From Akkermansiaceae bacterium (GTDB taxonomy: Bacteria > Verrucomicrobiota > Verrucomicrobiia > Verrucomicrobiales > Akkermansiaceae), in assembly GCA_903909905.1 (NCBI GenBank), contig CAIVXP010000004.1:1-6961 (forward strand): DNA of 6,961 nt. The letters are read 5' to 3'. Below the pieces are notes generated by a model. That model saw nothing but the letters and a program-made list of their open reading frames with translations, ran no database searches and was not told the origin of the DNA. Each line of letters opens with the position of its first letter. The first letter of the stretch is position 1. A program made the position numbers and the translations under genes. This document shows positions 5,455 to 6,961 of this stretch, in pieces.

Positions 5455-6057
5455 ATGCCGCCCATGGATCCCGCGCCGCGCCTCATCATCGCCACCCGCA
5501 ACGCCCACAAAACCGCCGAGATCCGCGCGATGATCGGCGACCGCTTCGAGGTGCTCGATGTCACCTCGTTTCCCGAATGCCCGGAAATCGAGGAAACCGG
5601 CACGACATTTCTCGAAAACGCGCGGCTCAAAGCCGAAGGGATCAGCCGCGTGATTGAAGGCTGGGTGCTCTCGGACGACTCGGGCCTCGAAGTCGACGCA
5701 CTGGGCGGTGCGCCGGGCGTGTGGTCATCGAGCTTTGGCGGCGAGGAAGGCAATCATGCGTTGAACAACGCTCGCCTGCTGCGCGAAATGGCAGGCAAGG
5801 CCGATCGCCGCGCGCGTTTTCGCTGCACGATGGTGCTCGCGCAGGGCGGCAAAGAAGTCGCCCACTTCAGCGGCACGGTCGAAGGCACGATCATCGCCGA
5901 CGCGCGCGGTGCCAAGGGCTTTGGCTATGATCCTTTGTTTGTGCCCGAGGGCCAAGCGGCTACATTCGCCGAGCTCGGCGATGAGGTGAAAAACACCCTT
6001 AGCCACCGCGCCCGCGCACTGACGCAAGCGGTGGAATTTCTCGCCGGAAATGCGTGA
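5455..6057 (+). CDS. rdgB: XTP/dITP diphosphatase (RdgB/HAM1 family)
   Basis: A 200-residue cytoplasmic enzyme, the usual length of the family. It hydrolyses non-canonical purine triphosphates (ITP, dITP, XTP) to monophosphate and pyrophosphate, keeping them out of DNA and RNA. Motifs appear in order: the nucleotide-binding ATRNAHK (13-19), ETGTTFLENARLKA (47-60), SDDSGLEVDALGGAPGV (73-89) with the acidic metal/catalytic residues Asp74-Asp75, GFGYDPLF (155-162) and SHRARAL (183-189). In the segment where most bacterial members have SARY after PGVY, this one has SSSF (91-94), so the common Arg is Ser. The rest is canonical and the enzyme should be active. ATG 5464 is a possible alternative start, three codons later. 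No terminator is clear after the stop, only a weak ACGGG-GCGGT-CCCGT hairpin at 6062-6076. Confidence 0.96.
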   Translation: MPPMDPAPRLIIATRNAHKTAEIRAMIGDRFEVLDVTSFPECPEIEETGTTFLENARLKAEGISRVIEGWVLSDDSGLEVDALGGAPGVWSSSFGGEEGNHALNNARLLREMAGKADRRARFRCTMVLAQGGKEVAHFSGTVEGTIIADARGAKGFGYDPLFVPEGQAATFAELGDEVKNTLSHRARALTQAVEFLAGNA

Positions 6058-6093
6058 AGCAACGGGGCGGTCCCGTCATTATCATTCACAATG

Positions 6094-6122
6094 GTAGGGC
6101 GTGGCGGCCTCGCCGCGCCGAC
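6094..6122. repeat. REP-like extragenic stem-loop with GTAGGG head
   Basis: GTAG (6094-6097) leads into a 9-bp GC stem, GGCGTGGCG (6098-6106) with CGCCGCGCC (6111-6119). It has one T-G wobble and loop GCCT. A short fixed head joined to a GC palindrome between genes is the layout of REP-type extragenic elements. Only one copy is visible here, so its repetitive nature is an inference. Confidence 0.4.
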
Positions 6123-6137
6123 TCTGCAAACTCTTTT

Positions 6138-6155
6138 TGGCAAGCATGCTTGCCA
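6138..6155. promoter_or_regulatory. Perfect 18-bp palindrome, candidate operator
   Basis: TGGCAAGCATGCTTGCCA is fully self-complementary with no loop, 76 bases before the NlpC/P60 start codon. Two 9-bp half-sites with dyad symmetry suit a dimeric DNA-binding protein better than an RNA hairpin, and no T-tract follows on the plus strand. It could instead be part of a genome-wide repeat together with the stem-loop just upstream. Confidence 0.4.
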
Positions 6156-6231
6156 TTGCGAACCAATCTCCAGCATCTCATCGCCTCTTTGAATTTACAC
6201 CCCGCGTCGAATTTGCCTATGCTCGCAGTCA

Positions 6232-6753
6232 ATGAAACGCCTGCTGCACGGGATTTTTATCGCCACATTTCTCATCGCGGCACTGGCGTCGTGTTCGAGT
6301 CAGGTCAAGGCGCGCAAGCCGGTGAGCTATCGCTTTGAGCATGGCCGCACCGCGATGTTGAAAGACGGCATCGCCTATGCGCCGCGCAATGCACCGCGAG
6401 CAGTGAAGAAGGCGATCGCCGCCGGCAACAGCCTGCAGGGCAAACCCTACAAATGGGGCGGCGGTCATGCCCGCCATGACGACAGCGGCTACGATTGCTC
6501 CGGCACGGTCTCCTATGTGCTGCGCGAGGCCGGGCTGATGGAAGGCTCGCTGCACTCGAAAGCATTTTTCAAATATGGCAAAAAAGGCGAAGGCCGCTGG
6601 ATCACCCTCTACATCCGCAACGGCCATGTCTTCATGACTGTTGCCGGATTGCGTCTCGACACCGGCGGCCGCGGCTCATCCGAAGGCCCGCTCTGGAAAC
6701 CCGAGACCCGCCAAGGCAAAGGCCACTTCATGCGCCACCCACGCGGGTATTGA
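6232..6753 (+). CDS. NlpC/P60-like cell-wall peptidase, lipoprotein
   Basis: A 173-residue protein. A lipoprotein signal peptide with lipobox LASC (18-21) predicts lipid attachment at Cys21. After a short linker, residues about 53-173 form an NlpC/P60-type cysteine peptidase domain: AVKKAIAAGNSLQGKPYKWGGG (57-78), then YDCSG (87-91) with nucleophile Cys89, YVLREAGLM (95-103) and GHVFMTV (131-137) with catalytic His132. Such enzymes cut peptide bonds in the peptidoglycan stem, often between D-Glu and the diamino acid. After the His, the sequence goes RLDTGGRG, GPLWKP and GHFMRHPRG, a C-terminal arrangement also seen in a lesser-known NlpC/P60 subgroup ending in RHP-G and different from the classic family, where a third polar residue soon follows the His. 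Substrate is therefore inferred. No SH3 or LysM binding domain is present. The last 26 bases overlap the convergent pabB-like gene. No strong ribosome site precedes ATG 6232. Confidence 0.87.
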   Translation: MKRLLHGIFIATFLIAALASCSSQVKARKPVSYRFEHGRTAMLKDGIAYAPRNAPRAVKKAIAAGNSLQGKPYKWGGGHARHDDSGYDCSGTVSYVLREAGLMEGSLHSKAFFKYGKKGEGRWITLYIRNGHVFMTVAGLRLDTGGRGSSEGPLWKPETRQGKGHFMRHPRGY

Positions 6754-6961
6754 GCTTGCAGCGATCCAAGCCCGCGCGGATGCCGGCGGCTTTGTGAAGG
6801 GTTTCTTCGTATTCCTTTTCCGGGTCCGAATCCGCGACGATGCCGGCACCGACATGATAGCTCAGGCGTTCCTTGTTTCGCACTAGCGTGCGGATGGCGA
6901 TGTTGAATGAGCTTTCGCCATTGAAGCCGAGCCAGCCGACCGCGCCGCAGTAGATTCCGCG
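6728..6961 (-). CDS. pabB: Aminodeoxychorismate synthase component I / anthranilate synthase-like enzyme, C-terminal part
   Basis: The gene enters from the right edge and ends at the stop complementary to 6728-6730; 77 residues are visible. They form the C-terminus of the chorismate-utilising enzyme fold: RGIYCGAVGWLG (1-12 of the visible part), FNIAIRTL (19-26), VGAGIVADSDPEKEYEET (37-54) and a final helix. The GIVADSDP segment and the following glutamates (EYEE) belong to the chorismate/Mg2+ active site of the family. RGIYCGAVG and FNIAIRT are more like PabB (4-amino-4-deoxychorismate, folate pathway) than TrpE, which more often has RGpYgGavGY, but TrpE or an isochorismate synthase relative is not excluded from this fragment. 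The end overlaps the convergent NlpC/P60 gene by 26 bases, so that gene's RHPRGY codons are read in antisense as the end of this enzyme. Confidence 0.87.
   Translation of the reverse strand, partial: RGIYCGAVGWLGFNGESSFNIAIRTLVRNKERLSYHVGAGIVADSDPEKEYEETLHKAAGIRAGLDRCKLNTRVGGA

Larger units (their letters stand above)
6058..6231. other. Intergenic region with hairpin and palindrome upstream of the NlpC/P60 gene
   Basis: No coding potential was seen in this 174-base spacer. It holds, in order, a weak 5-bp hairpin (6062-6076), a GC-rich stem-loop (6098-6119) and a perfect 18-bp palindrome (6138-6155), listed separately. The last 70 bases before ATG 6232 are comparatively AT-rich and probably contain the promoter, but no consensus pair was convincing. 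Confidence 0.5.

Noticed and set aside
6062..6076. ACGGG-GCGGT-CCCGT hairpin after rdgB as a terminator
   Set aside because: The stem has only five base pairs and no T-tract follows, so termination there is not supported.
1..6961. tRNA, rRNA, CRISPR arrays, insertion sequences or prophage genes
   Set aside because: No cloverleaf, rRNA-like segment, regularly spaced repeat, transposase motif or phage protein was seen on either strand.

Overview
The window looks like part of a GC-rich chromosome from the Verrucomicrobiota, probably the Verrucomicrobiales. The main evidence is a secreted protein with a PEP-CTERM tail of the exosortase type, together with the general gene set and the rarity of strong Shine-Dalgarno sites next to start codons. 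This placement is an inference. No rRNA or other phylogenetic marker is present, and no tRNA, CRISPR array, insertion sequence or phage gene was recognised.

Layout from left to right: (1) The 3'-truncated start of an ecotin-like periplasmic serine-protease inhibitor gene on the minus strand (1-425). (2) On the plus strand, a short reading frame (574-795) matching only the C-terminal half of the acetolactate synthase regulatory subunit (IlvN/IlvH), apparently lacking its N-terminal ACT domain. (3) A large plus-strand gene for a choice-of-anchor I family surface protein with signal peptide and PEP-CTERM tail (930-2654), preceded by a plausible sigma70-type promoter and closed by a strong intrinsic terminator. 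(4) A minus-strand ABC half-transporter of the YddA/ABCD/SbmA-related type (2751-4487). Its nucleotide-binding domain keeps the fold landmarks but has lost almost every ATP-site residue. (5) A small Trp-rich unknown protein on the plus strand (4662-4919), converging with (6) a secreted thioredoxin-fold protein with a WCPPC active site on the minus strand (4929-5387). (7) Divergently, the housekeeping nucleotide pyrophosphatase RdgB/HAM1 (5455-6057). (8) A 174-base spacer carrying a GC hairpin and a perfect 18-bp palindrome. (9) An NlpC/P60-like cell-wall lipoprotein (6232-6753), whose 3' end overlaps by 26 bases (10) the convergent 3' end of a pabB-type chorismate-utilising enzyme, cut by the right edge (6728-6961).

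The genes alternate in strand and do not form one operon; most look like single-gene transcription units. A loose theme is the cell envelope: ecotin, the PEP-CTERM protein, the transporter, the periplasmic thioredoxin and the NlpC/P60 lipoprotein all act at or outside the inner membrane. No single pathway connects them.

The most interesting item is the transporter. Its Walker A glycines, Walker A Ser/Thr, Q-loop Gln, catalytic Glu, D-loop Asp and H-loop residue are all replaced, while the ABC signature (S-x-G-E-Q) is kept. That pattern suggests either the degenerate half of an asymmetric heterodimer or a transporter that has stopped using ATP, as its relative SbmA/BacA has. Second is the ecotin, in which both partners of the E. 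coli disulphide (Cys50 and Cys87) are replaced together by alanine and the P1 residue is Leu instead of Met.
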